From assembly GCF_013009345.1 (NCBI RefSeq), contig NZ_JABELE010000030.1:1-21938 (forward strand): a DNA stretch of 21,938 nucleotides, read 5' to 3'. A program made the position numbers and the translations under genes. The stretch's first letter is position 1, and every line of letters begins with the position of its first letter. Positions 14,235 through 21,862 of the stretch are shown one piece after another. A model generated the notes under the pieces. That model was not told the DNA's origin, searched no databases, and worked only from the letters and a program-made list of their open reading frames with translations. The stretch is from Acinetobacter geminorum (GTDB lineage Bacteria; Pseudomonadota; Gammaproteobacteria; Pseudomonadales; Moraxellaceae).

Positions 14235-15473
14235 ATGAATACTTTAGTAAATAATTTTGCTGCTTCACAACTACCATCATTATTAACCATTGAAAATGGT
14301 GAAAAAGTTTCTGCAACATTTTCATTATCTGAGTATCAAAATAGACAGAGCAAGTTACGCCAACTAATGGAAGAGCTAGAAATTGATCATATTCTATTTA
14401 GTTCAATCCATAACATTAACTATTATGCAGACTTTATTTATTGTTCATTTGGGCGCTTCTACGGTCTGGTGGTTAGCCCAGAAAAAGTGGTGACAATTTC
14501 AGCAAATATTGATGCTGGGCAACCTTGGCGTCGTACGATTGGCGACTATAACGTAGTTTATACTGACTGGCAGCGTGATAACTATTTTAAAGCGGTTGCA
14601 CAAGAAATTCCAAATAAAGGCCGTGTAGGAATTGAGTTTGATCATTTACCTTTAGAACGTTTAAACAAGTTAAAAGCAGTTTTACCGAATGTGCAGTTTG
14701 TGGATATTAGTTCCGCATGCATGAAGCTACGCATGATTAAATCTGCTGAAGAAATTGCACATATCACCCAAGGTGCTGCAGTATGTGATATTGGTGGTTT
14801 TGCAGTGACTGCAGCAATTCGTGAAGGTGTGCCAGAGCATGAAGTGGCTTTAGCCTCTACTCAATCCATGGTACGTGAAATTGCCAAACGTTTTCCAAAC
14901 TCTGAACTCATGGATACGTGGACTTGGTTTCAATCAGGCATTAATACGGATGGTGCACATAATCCTGTTACAACCCGCCAAGTCCAAAAAGGTGATATTT
15001 TAAGTTTAAACTGCTTTTCTATGATTGCTGGCTATTATATAGCTTTAGAGCGTACACAGTTCTTTGATCACTGTGATGATGCTTCATTACGAATTTGGGA
15101 GGCGAATGTCAAGGTGCATGAAGCTGGCTTAAAACTCATTCGCCCAGGTGCACGTTGCAGTGATATTGCTAAAGAGTTAAATGAAATTTTCTATGAAGAA
15201 GGTTTATTGCAGTACCGCACATTTGGTTATGGACATTCCTTTGGTGTGTTATCACATTATTACGGTCGTGAAGCCGGTTTAGAATTACGTGAAGATATTG
15301 ATACGGTGATAGAACCAGGCATGGTGATTTCAATGGAACCTATGATTATGATTCCGCAAGGAATGGCTGGGGCTGGTGGTTACCGTGAACATGATATCTT
15401 GGTCGTTACAGAATCAGGAAATGAAAATATTACCAAATTCCCATATGGTCCAGAACATAACATTATCAAATAA
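14235..15473 (+). CDS. creA: Creatinase (creatine amidinohydrolase)
   Basis: This 412-residue cytosolic enzyme hydrolyses creatine to sarcosine and urea (EC 3.5.3.3). It is collinear with Pseudomonas putida creatinase after a ~10-residue N-terminal extension: TIENGEKVSATFS, SSIHNINYYADFIYCSFGR, SANIDAGQPWRRT, MDTWTWFQSGINTDGAHNP, GYGHSFG. The pita-bread fold lacks the metal ligands of related aminopeptidases. Catalytic His242 (GAHNPVTT), Glu272 (ALERT) and Glu368 (SMEPM) correspond to Pseudomonas His232, Glu262 and Glu358. AGGA seven bases before ATG supports the start. It is the first structural gene after the GATR regulator and is followed by a transporter. The window has no sarcosine oxidase or urease, so its products must be processed elsewhere. 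Confidence 0.96.
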   Translation: MNTLVNNFAASQLPSLLTIENGEKVSATFSLSEYQNRQSKLRQLMEELEIDHILFSSIHNINYYADFIYCSFGRFYGLVVSPEKVVTISANIDAGQPWRRTIGDYNVVYTDWQRDNYFKAVAQEIPNKGRVGIEFDHLPLERLNKLKAVLPNVQFVDISSACMKLRMIKSAEEIAHITQGAAVCDIGGFAVTAAIREGVPEHEVALASTQSMVREIAKRFPNSELMDTWTWFQSGINTDGAHNPVTTRQVQKGDILSLNCFSMIAGYYIALERTQFFDHCDDASLRIWEANVKVHEAGLKLIRPGARCSDIAKELNEIFYEEGLLQYRTFGYGHSFGVLSHYYGREAGLELREDIDTVIEPGMVISMEPMIMIPQGMAGAGGYREHDILVVTESGNENITKFPYGPEHNIIK

Positions 15474-15480
15474 AAGATTT

Positions 15481-15513
15481 TAAATAGGCACTCTGAAAAT
15501 GAGTGCCTATTTA
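15481..15513 (+). terminator. Intercistronic stem-loop between creatinase and transporter
   Basis: TAAATAGGCACTC (15481-15493) and GAGTGCCTATTTA (15501-15513) form a perfect 13-bp stem with a 7-base loop, 8 bp after the creatinase stop codon. The next gene's AGGAG ribosome site follows at once. With only a short U-rich 3' side it could be a leaky terminator or mRNA stabiliser that sets creatinase above transporter expression. Confidence 0.6.
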
Positions 15514-15529
15514 ATTAGGAGTAAATAGA

Positions 15530-16822
15530 ATGAAAAACAATCATCAAATAGAGCAAAAAAATACTTTAAGACGTGTTGCTAGCGCCAGCTTTATTGGTAA
15601 TTTTGTGGAGTGGTTTGATTATGCTGCATATGGTTTTTTGGCAACAGTTATTGCAGTGGTTTTTTTCCCGAAAAGTGACTCTTTAACAGCATTAATGGCT
15701 ACATATGCGATCTTTGCAATTTCATTTATTTTTCGTCCATTAGGCGGTATTTTTTGGGGGCATGTTGGGGATAAATTTGGTCGAAAAAATGCACTATCGT
15801 GGTCGATTATATTAATGACACTGGCTACGGTATGTATTGCACTGTTACCAAGTTATCAAAGTATCGGTATTTTTGCACCGATTATGTTATTAATATTCCG
15901 GATGATCCAAGGCTTATCCGCTTCAGGTGAATATGCTGGTGCAGCAAATTTTCTTGCAGAATACGCCCCTAAGGGAAAAAGAGGACTTTATACCAGTTTA
16001 GTTCCTGCAAGTACTGCAACGGGTTTACTACTCGGCTCTTTAATGGCAGCGGCGATGTTCGCTTTCATGTCAGAGGCGTTTTTACACGAATATGGTTGGA
16101 GAATTCCATTTTTATTGGCAGCACCAATAGGTTTAATCGGGTATTATATCCGTGTAAAGTTAGAAGAAACCCCAGAGTTTTTAGAACATCAAAAAAATAG
16201 CAACAAAGAAATTTTTCCAATCAAAGCCTTATTTACTCAGTATCAACCAGCACTTTTTAAAGCATTTGCAGTTGCATCTTTAAATGCCACCGCCTTCTAT
16301 CTTATTTTTAGTTATATGCCAAATTATTTAGCTACAGAGTTAGGTGTAAATAAATCCAAAGCCTTTATATCAGGGTCAATTTCATTGCTATTTTATATTG
16401 CTGTAGTTTTTGTGATGGGCAAATATTCAGATCGAATTGGACGTAAGAAAATGTTGCTTTGGGCAGGTCTAAGCTTTATCGTACTGACTGTACCCTTGTT
16501 CTACTTACTTTCAACTGCCAGTTTTATTGAAATGGTGATCATTCAGCTCGTGTTCTGCACATTATTAGCAATGAACGATGGGAGCTTACCTGCATATTTA
16601 ACAGAACAATTCCCTATACAAGTGCGCTATACCGGTTTTGCCTTTAGTTTTAATACTGCTAATGCACTATTAGGTGGAACAGTTCCTTTCGTTGCAACCT
16701 GGTTAATTCAACAAACAGCTAATACCTTAGCACCTAGTATCTTATTAGTTATAGTTGCAATTTTTGCAAGTATAGCTTTATTAGAAAGGAAATCACATCA
16801 TTTAATCAATGCTAAGGCTTAA
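15530..16822 (+). CDS. MFS transporter, metabolite:H+ symporter (ProP/MHS-like), likely creatine uptake
   Basis: This 430-residue, 12-helix inner-membrane symporter belongs to the metabolite:H+ symporter branch of the major facilitator superfamily. SFIGNFVEWFDYAAYGF in helix 1 is a hallmark of this branch. Motif A lies between helices 2 and 3 (GHVGDKFGRKNAL, 77-89), and its second copy is GKYSDRIGRKKML (~298-310). The loop GLSASGEYAGAANFLAEYAPKGKRG is also characteristic. Relatives move proline, betaine, ketoglutarate and similar solutes. Placement directly after creatinase, with AGGAG before the start, makes creatine or a related guanidino compound the most likely substrate; this is inference from context. 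Confidence 0.9.
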   Translation: MKNNHQIEQKNTLRRVASASFIGNFVEWFDYAAYGFLATVIAVVFFPKSDSLTALMATYAIFAISFIFRPLGGIFWGHVGDKFGRKNALSWSIILMTLATVCIALLPSYQSIGIFAPIMLLIFRMIQGLSASGEYAGAANFLAEYAPKGKRGLYTSLVPASTATGLLLGSLMAAAMFAFMSEAFLHEYGWRIPFLLAAPIGLIGYYIRVKLEETPEFLEHQKNSNKEIFPIKALFTQYQPALFKAFAVASLNATAFYLIFSYMPNYLATELGVNKSKAFISGSISLLFYIAVVFVMGKYSDRIGRKKMLLWAGLSFIVLTVPLFYLLSTASFIEMVIIQLVFCTLLAMNDGSLPAYLTEQFPIQVRYTGFAFSFNTANALLGGTVPFVATWLIQQTANTLAPSILLVIVAIFASIALLERKSHHLINAKA

Positions 16823-16834
16823 TAGGAATAGGTT

Positions 16835-17749
16835 ATGCTTTTAAATGCTCTCCCTACACTCAATAGAAATATATCTACTTTAATTGGTCTTACAGCCGTC
16901 ATATTTTGGAGTACAAATGTAGGCTTAATGCGTAGTGTCAGTGAGAGCTTTGGAGCTGTAGCTGGTGCTGCTCTAATTTACAGTGTCGCATCCATGATTT
17001 TAGTTTTCATGGTTGGTATGCCTAAGTTTTCTACCATCCCAAAATCCTATTTATGGTGGGGAAGCCTTTTATTTGTTGCTTATGAATTATGTTTTGCCCT
17101 TTCTATTGGCTATGCGCAAAACAGTAGACAAGCAATCGAAGTTGGCATGATTAATTATCTATGGCCAACATTTACTCTACTATTCGCAATTATTTTTAAC
17201 AACGTTAAGGCCAATATTTTAATTATTCCTGGCTGCATATTCGCTTTAGTTGGAATTTGTTGGGTACTAGGAGGAGATACTGGATTTGATTTTTTTCAGA
17301 TATTTACTAATTTAAAAGCTAATCCTCTTAGTTATGGTTTAGCTTTTGCTGCTGCTATTTTGTGGGCTGCATATTGTTCTGTGACAGTAAAAACATCTCA
17401 GGGTAAAAATCTAGTCACTATATTTTTTGCCTTGACTGGAGTTGTACTATGGATCAAATACCTTCTCATGAGTGGGTCAGCTCTTAATTTTACTTATGAC
17501 AATACACTCACTCTGATTATGGCAGCTGGTGCTTTAGGTTTGGGATATGGTGCTTGGAATATTGGAATTATTTCAGGGAACATGACGTTAATGGCTGGAG
17601 CTTCTTATTTTATTCCCGTGTTATCAGCTTTGTTTGCGGCATTAATTCTAAGTACGTCCTTATCTTTTATCTTTTGGCAAGGTGTTGCAATGGTGACAGC
17701 AGGAGCAGTTTTGTGTTGGTTAGCGACTCGAAAGAAACAAATTATTTAG
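16835..17749 (+). CDS. yddG: YddG-type DMT-superfamily exporter (EamA)
   Basis: This 304-residue inner-membrane protein has ten predicted helices from two EamA repeats. It is collinear with E. coli YddG, an exporter of aromatic amino acids and other metabolites: FWSTNVGLMRSVSE, QAIEVGMINYLWP, CWVLGGDTG, WAAYCSVT, GYGAWNIGI, LCWLATRKK. It starts 12 bp after the MHS transporter stop codon and so is in the creatine operon. YddG relatives have broad substrate range, so it might export sarcosine, an amino acid derivative or another overflow product, or it may be a passenger. The native substrate cannot be told from sequence. Confidence 0.92.
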   Translation: MLLNALPTLNRNISTLIGLTAVIFWSTNVGLMRSVSESFGAVAGAALIYSVASMILVFMVGMPKFSTIPKSYLWWGSLLFVAYELCFALSIGYAQNSRQAIEVGMINYLWPTFTLLFAIIFNNVKANILIIPGCIFALVGICWVLGGDTGFDFFQIFTNLKANPLSYGLAFAAAILWAAYCSVTVKTSQGKNLVTIFFALTGVVLWIKYLLMSGSALNFTYDNTLTLIMAAGALGLGYGAWNIGIISGNMTLMAGASYFIPVLSALFAALILSTSLSFIFWQGVAMVTAGAVLCWLATRKKQII

Positions 17750-17815
17750 AGTTATACTAAAATTAACATACTAGACTTTAAGCGAAGTCAAGATATTGAA
17801 ACTGTTTATCTATTA

Positions 17816-18643
17816 AGGCGTGTCCTCATTTGAAAAATTGATTTTAAAGATTTAAAAGAATGATTTAACCTCTTTTTATTTGTATATTTTTCAATGGCAC
17901 GAACTCTACTCACCGATGATATTTGACAACAAATCCAGTCTACGATGCAATTTCATGGTTGTTATTGTTCAAAGAACAGTAGAAATATCATGGAAGCCAT
18001 CTTATGGAAATTATGTACAGATGCAACATGGCGTGATTCCTGAAGAATTTTGTCCTTGGAAAACAGCATATAACCGCTTTAATCGTTGGGCGAGTAAGGG
18101 CTTGTGGGGTAAATTTTTTTAAACTATGAGGCGTATTGGATCAAGAATGGGTATTCATTGAGGGAAGCTACATACGCGCGCATCAGCATGCAAGTGGAGC
18201 TCGGCACGGTTTCAAGCGAGCAATTGGACGGTCTAGAGGTGAAAGAACCACAAAAATTCATCTTGCAACCGACGCGAATGGATTACCGATTGATTTTAAA
18301 ATCACTGGAGGTGAACTCTATGACAGCCAAGTTGCGGAGCAGTTGATTGGTGAGGCAGATTATCTGATTGCAGATAAAGGTTATGATTCGGAAAAAATTA
18401 GGACATTGCCAAGAAAGCAAAATATTGTGCCGATCATCCCAATGAAATCAAATAGTAAGAGAGAAAATAAAGAATTTGATCGGTATTTATATCCTTTAAG
18501 TCATCTAGTTGAAAATGTCTTTGCGAGATTAAAACATTTCCGAGCGATAGCGACCCGATTTGATAAGCTTGCACGAAATTATCAGTCTATGATTTACATT
18601 GCTTGCATGTTAATTTGGTGCAAAGCCAAATGAGGACATGCCC
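17816..18643 (+). mobile_element. Decayed IS5-family (IS427-like) insertion sequence, 828 bp
   Basis: The ends are imperfect inverted repeats: AGGCGTGTCCTCATTTG at 17816-17832 and the complement of GGGCATGTCCTCATTTG at 18627-18643 (15 of 17 match). A possible TA target duplication flanks it (17814-17815 and 18644-18645). The element lies between the creatine operon and an orphan frmR promoter; its right edge falls 4 bp past the ATG of a lost frmR-type gene. The transposase is inactive, so the insertion is old or the copy arrived broken. Confidence 0.85.
17894..18633 (+). pseudogene. Inactive IS5-family transposase
   Basis: The DDE transposase can be traced from MARTLLTDDI through IPEEFCPWKTAYNRFNRWASKGLW to LDQEWVFIEGSY, LIADKGYDSEK, HLVENVFARLKHFRA and the end at LIWCKAK. 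Lesions: TGA replaces a Trp codon at 17924-17926, two bases are missing near 18036-18039 (GAT-TCC where GAT-ATT-CC is expected), and a frame change occurs at a T7 run (18114-18120). That run could be the element's normal OrfA/OrfB shift point, but this copy needs a +1 move. The first catalytic Asp (usually FIDGSY) is Glu at 18160-18162. It cannot make a functional protein. Confidence 0.88.
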
Positions 18644-18645
18644 TA

Positions 18646-18735
18646 GACATCAGACCTCCTTATTTTTTAGTTTTTATACTATAGTGCCCCATAGTATAAA
18701 AAAGCAATATTTTTTTATAAATCGAAAAATCAAAA
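18646..18735 (-). promoter_or_regulatory. Orphan second copy of the frmR promoter, operator and start codon
   Basis: From the ATG complement at 18648-18650 through AAGGAGGT, the operator and the AT-rich promoter to about 18727, this copies 12323-12404 with few differences. The operator ATACTATAG-TGCC-CCATAGTAT (18676-18697) has one mismatch in one arm relative to the intact site. The coding frame stops existing after ATG TCT A, where the IS5-family element begins. No frmR coding sequence is found on the far side of that element. It may still bind FrmR and fire leftward into the IS. Confidence 0.85.
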
Positions 18736-18811
18736 GGGTCTTTAGCGAAAATTTTCTGTCTCTATTTTTAATTTTTTTAAATAAACATAGTAGAGCTTAT
18801 GCGAAAGTCAC

Positions 18812-18844
18812 AAAAAAATGGGAGCTAAAGCTCCCATTTTTTTT
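18812..18844. terminator. Strong bidirectional intrinsic terminator without a gene
   Basis: ATGGGAGCT-AA-AGCTCCCAT (18818-18837) is preceded by seven As and followed by eight Ts, giving 15-bp arms (18812-18826 with 18829-18843). It is the clearest intrinsic terminator in the window. No intact gene ends here on either strand, suggesting it outlived a deleted neighbour. Confidence 0.85.
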
Positions 18845-19010
18845 ATTTTGGCTCATGTTCTTTGTAATGCTATGCTGTGACCTTTTAGAATTATGTTTCC
18901 AACTTTTAGCCAGTTTGTAGATATTTTGAACGTATCACACCTTAAAAATACTACCGATAGTTTAGATTAAAAATGCCTTTACAGACTGTACTAGACTATT
19001 TTTAGTAAGC

Positions 19011-19126
19011 GGATGATATTTATTATTCATTATTTAGGAATTATTAAATCCTATAAATATCATTTATTGGATTATTTTACTTTGGTACTGTGCATATCAT
19101 CCCCCAGTTAAGAATAAGGAACAACT
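19011..19126 (+). promoter_or_regulatory. Leader of the oxidoreductase pair with nested inverted repeats
   Basis: ATGATATTTAT (19013-19023) and ATAAATATCAT (19053-19063) are perfect 11-bp inverted repeats. GGATGATAT (19011-19019) can also pair with ATATCATCC (19094-19102), making mutually exclusive partners. AAGGA before the ATG at 19127 is the ribosome site. The elements could be regulator sites (LysR-type regulators prefer interrupted dyads) or alternative RNA folds. Confidence 0.45.
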
Positions 19127-20122
19127 ATGAATAAGATGATGAATGCTCTTATCCTAGAAAATTTTGGTGATCATGAATTTAAACGTGTAGAACTGCCTAT
19201 ACCTCAACCAGAGGCTGGGCAAGTTCTAGTACGTATTCATGCTAGTGGTGTAAACCCTATTGATTATAAAATTCGTCTTGGTGAAGCACCATATGCTATG
19301 CCAGAGCTTCCTGCCGTGTTGGGAACGGATATGGCTGGGGTTGTAACTGCTGTTGGTGAAGGTGTCACCCACTTCAACGTCGGAGATGAAGTTTACGGTC
19401 TGATAGGTGGCGTTCGTGGTATTCAAGGCTCTTTAGCAGAATATGTTGTAGCAGATGCTGATCTGATCGCATTAAAGCCACGGAATATCTCTATGCGCGA
19501 GGCAGCAGTACTACCATTGACATTCCTCACCGCTTGGGAAGGTTTAGTGGATAATGCGAAGGTCCAACCAGGGCAAACTGTACTGGTTCAGGGTGGTGCT
19601 GGTGGCGTTGGTTATATGGTTGTTCAGCTTGCAAAAGCACTTGATGCAAATGTTTGGGCGACTGGTCGTACAGCTGATCAATCACTGATTTCAGAACTCG
19701 GTGCAACACCTCTCGATTACACAACAGCATCTTCCGATGACATTATTGCTGCAAGCCCTGAGGGTCAAGGTTTTAACATTGTTTACGACACTGTGGGTGG
19801 TCCAGTACTCGAAGCTTCACTTTCCATGACAACTCACTATGGCCACATTACCAGCTGTGCTGCATTTGGTAATCATAATTTAGCGAGTTCATCTCTACGG
19901 TGTGCCACAGTGTCTGGCGTATTCGTCCTAATGCCGATGTTAACAGGCAATCGCCGTGCTCATCATGGTGATATCCTTAAGATCGCGACTCGTCTCGTTG
20001 AGGAAGGTAAACTGCGTCCTATTGTTGATCCTCGTCATTTTACTCTAGACCAAGCGATTGAGGCTCATGATGCTGTTCAAGATCGCTCTGCCAATATTAA
20101 GGTCGTGATTGATGTCATTTAA
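19127..20122 (+). CDS. Zinc-less MDR oxidoreductase, quinone oxidoreductase-like (first of pair)
   Basis: This 331-residue NADP-dependent medium-chain reductase is of the quinone oxidoreductase/enoyl-reductase type. The N-terminal GroES-like domain has the QOR signature SGVNPIDYKIRLG (40-52) in place of zinc ligands, LGTDMAGVVTAVGEGV and FNVGDEVYG. The Rossmann loop is QGGAGGVGYMVVQLAK (155-170), followed by YDTVGG. Such enzymes reduce quinones or alpha,beta-unsaturated carbonyls. The start follows AAGGA with seven-base spacing. The stop overlaps the next gene's start, so the two are translationally coupled. The specific substrate is unknown; the surroundings point to electrophile detoxification. 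Confidence 0.88.
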   Translation: MNKMMNALILENFGDHEFKRVELPIPQPEAGQVLVRIHASGVNPIDYKIRLGEAPYAMPELPAVLGTDMAGVVTAVGEGVTHFNVGDEVYGLIGGVRGIQGSLAEYVVADADLIALKPRNISMREAAVLPLTFLTAWEGLVDNAKVQPGQTVLVQGGAGGVGYMVVQLAKALDANVWATGRTADQSLISELGATPLDYTTASSDDIIAASPEGQGFNIVYDTVGGPVLEASLSMTTHYGHITSCAAFGNHNLASSSLRCATVSGVFVLMPMLTGNRRAHHGDILKIATRLVEEGKLRPIVDPRHFTLDQAIEAHDAVQDRSANIKVVIDVI

Positions 20123-21128
20123 CGCACTTCAGGCCAAGACTTGGCGCTTCAATAGTATTGGAGATACAGATGTTCTGACATTAGAAACACTTCCTGTTGC
20201 TTTACCAGCAGCAGGAGAAGTTCTAATCCAGATGAAAACGATCGGACTCAACCGGGCTGATGTAATGTTTCGGCGTGGTACTTATATTCAAAAGGCAGTA
20301 TTCCCTTCTCGTCTGGGATATGAGGGAGCAGGCATAGTTCTGGCAATAGGTGAAGGTGTACGCCAATTTTCTCCAGGAGATGCAGTATCGATTCTTCCGA
20401 CTGACAATCTAGCCAAATATGGGACATATGCGGACAAACTTCTGATTCCAGAAACTTTTTTAGTTCACAAACCCGATAGTTTAAGCTGGGAAGAAGCTTC
20501 TTCAATCTGGATGCAGTATTTGACGGCTTGGGGTGGTGTAATCAATGCTGGTGGAGTTTCGAAAGGAAAAACGATCTTGATCACAGCAGCTTCAAGTAGC
20601 GTAGGACTAGCTGCGATACAGATAGCTGAAGCAGCGGGTGCTAAGGTCATTGCAAGTACACAGACGATAGAGAAAAAGCAACGTTTACTGGATCTCGGTG
20701 TTAAAAATGTTATAGCCACTGAAGATGAACCAGATTTGTATGAGGCGCTTGTTTTACGTTTAGGTGGAGAACATCTTGATGTCGCCTTCGATGCTGTAGG
20801 AGGGCCTCATATTGAACAGATTGCAAAAGCGATGTCTGTAGGAGGAACTATGGTTATGCATGGTGCACTTAGCCCTGAGATCACACCATTTCCCCTTAAA
20901 GTTGCATTACGCAAGAGCTTAACCATGCGAGGTTTTTTGTTCCTTGAGGTTCTCCATGATCCTGTTCTAAGGGAGCAAGCCAGACGATTTATTCTTAGCA
21001 GTATAGGTGCAGGATATCTTCGTCCAGTGATCGACTGTTGCTTTAACTTTGAGGACATGCATGACGCTCAGCGCTATCTTGAATCAAATCAGCAAATAGG
21101 AAAAATTGTAGTTACTCTAAATACATGA
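20112..21128 (+). CDS. Zinc-less MDR oxidoreductase, quinone oxidoreductase-like (second of pair)
   Basis: This 338-residue NADP-dependent oxidoreductase of the QOR/zeta-crystallin type has IGLNRADVMFRRGTY (44-58), LGYEGAGIVLAIGEGV and FSPGDAV. The nucleotide loop is degenerate, AASSSVGLAAIQIA (159-172), a variation frequent in this branch, and is followed by FDAVGG. The ATG at 20112 lies 11 bp inside the preceding gene, with AAGGT upstream; a TTG one codon earlier is less likely. It is only distantly similar to its partner, so the pair is not a recent duplication. The truncated LysR gene converges from the right. Function is presumably reduction of quinones or enones; no direct evidence of substrate. 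Confidence 0.88.
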   Translation: MSFNALQAKTWRFNSIGDTDVLTLETLPVALPAAGEVLIQMKTIGLNRADVMFRRGTYIQKAVFPSRLGYEGAGIVLAIGEGVRQFSPGDAVSILPTDNLAKYGTYADKLLIPETFLVHKPDSLSWEEASSIWMQYLTAWGGVINAGGVSKGKTILITAASSSVGLAAIQIAEAAGAKVIASTQTIEKKQRLLDLGVKNVIATEDEPDLYEALVLRLGGEHLDVAFDAVGGPHIEQIAKAMSVGGTMVMHGALSPEITPFPLKVALRKSLTMRGFLFLEVLHDPVLREQARRFILSSIGAGYLRPVIDCCFNFEDMHDAQRYLESNQQIGKIVVTLNT

Positions 21129-21177
21129 TGGTCTTATCTGATTTCTACTTTCTAGAAAAAAGTTAGTTCCATCTGAT

Positions 21178-21862
21178 TCAGGTTTCTATATGGCCCAACA
21201 CTTCCGCTAAGTAATCAAACAATGCTCGGATTCGCAAAGGTGTCGGGCCCCGCTGTGGACGATATAAATACAGGCGCCAAACGGGAGAGGTTTCCTTATG
21301 AAGTATCTGAATGAGCTTACCACTCCTAAGCCACGGCAAAACTAGAAATCCAGGCATGTGTCCGAATCCAACTCCAGCGAGAATAGCTTGAAATTCAGCT
21401 TCTAGATCATCTGTAATAAAACGAGGCTTTGATGGCGTGAAGCTTCGACTTTCGGTGAATGTCCATGGCCAGTAACGCCCTGTTTTATGATCGAATAGTG
21501 CTGTTAGAGGGTATTTATCAAGGTCAATAATTTTTTTAGGCATTCCGACCTTATCAATTAACTCTGGCGTACCCACAGAATAAAAGTTCACTTTAGCCAA
21601 TTCCCTTGCCACATATCGATTGTCCGGCAAAAATCCAAATCTGATCCCGATATCTATCCGCTCATCGATCACATCCGAGTGTGAATCTGTTAGCACACAA
21701 TCCACGACAATATCTGGATAACGTGTGGCAAATTCTGCTAGTGCGGGTACTACCAATTTGCGCCCTAACACAGACGACACAGTAAGACGGACAGTCCCAT
21801 GCATTTCATCTCGTTTTTCCTTGGTGTCTTTTACAAACAAAGCATCGATCGATCCCACCGCA
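21178..21862 (-). pseudogene. LysR-type regulator, 5'-truncated by an IS256-family insertion
   Basis: About 228 codons remain of a usual ~300. The sequence opens inside the linker helix (AVGSIDALFVKDTKEKRDE) and keeps the whole effector-binding domain (VRLTVSSVLGRKLVVPALAEFATRYPD, DSHSDVIDERIDIGIRFG, the variant GFLPDNRYVARELAKV, GVGFGHMPGFL, then RPQRGPTPLRIRALFDYL). The winged helix-turn-helix is lost beyond the IS junction at 21862/21863. A GTG at 21858 is in frame, but it is an ordinary internal codon without a ribosome site. It converges with the oxidoreductase pair, which it may once have controlled. The protein, if made, could not bind DNA. Confidence 0.88.

Noticed and set aside
17750..17815. 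Rest of the lost second frmR gene on the left side of the IS5-family element
   Set aside because: Neither strand of this stretch encodes FrmR residues; the gene body is gone rather than merely split by the IS.
17880..18122. 80-residue frame at the start of the IS5-family element taken as a gene
   Set aside because: Its first half is an out-of-frame reading of the transposase; only the IPEEFCPW part is real, reached after a 2-base deletion.
18603..18920. 105-residue frame running from the IS5-family end through the terminator
   Set aside because: It crosses the IS boundary, the orphan frmR promoter and a strong terminator; composition is chance poly-Phe/Lys.
21178..21858. LysR fragment as a complete gene starting at GTG
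   Set aside because: The GTG is an internal codon without a ribosome site, and the frame begins in the linker helix right at the IS junction, so it is a truncation.
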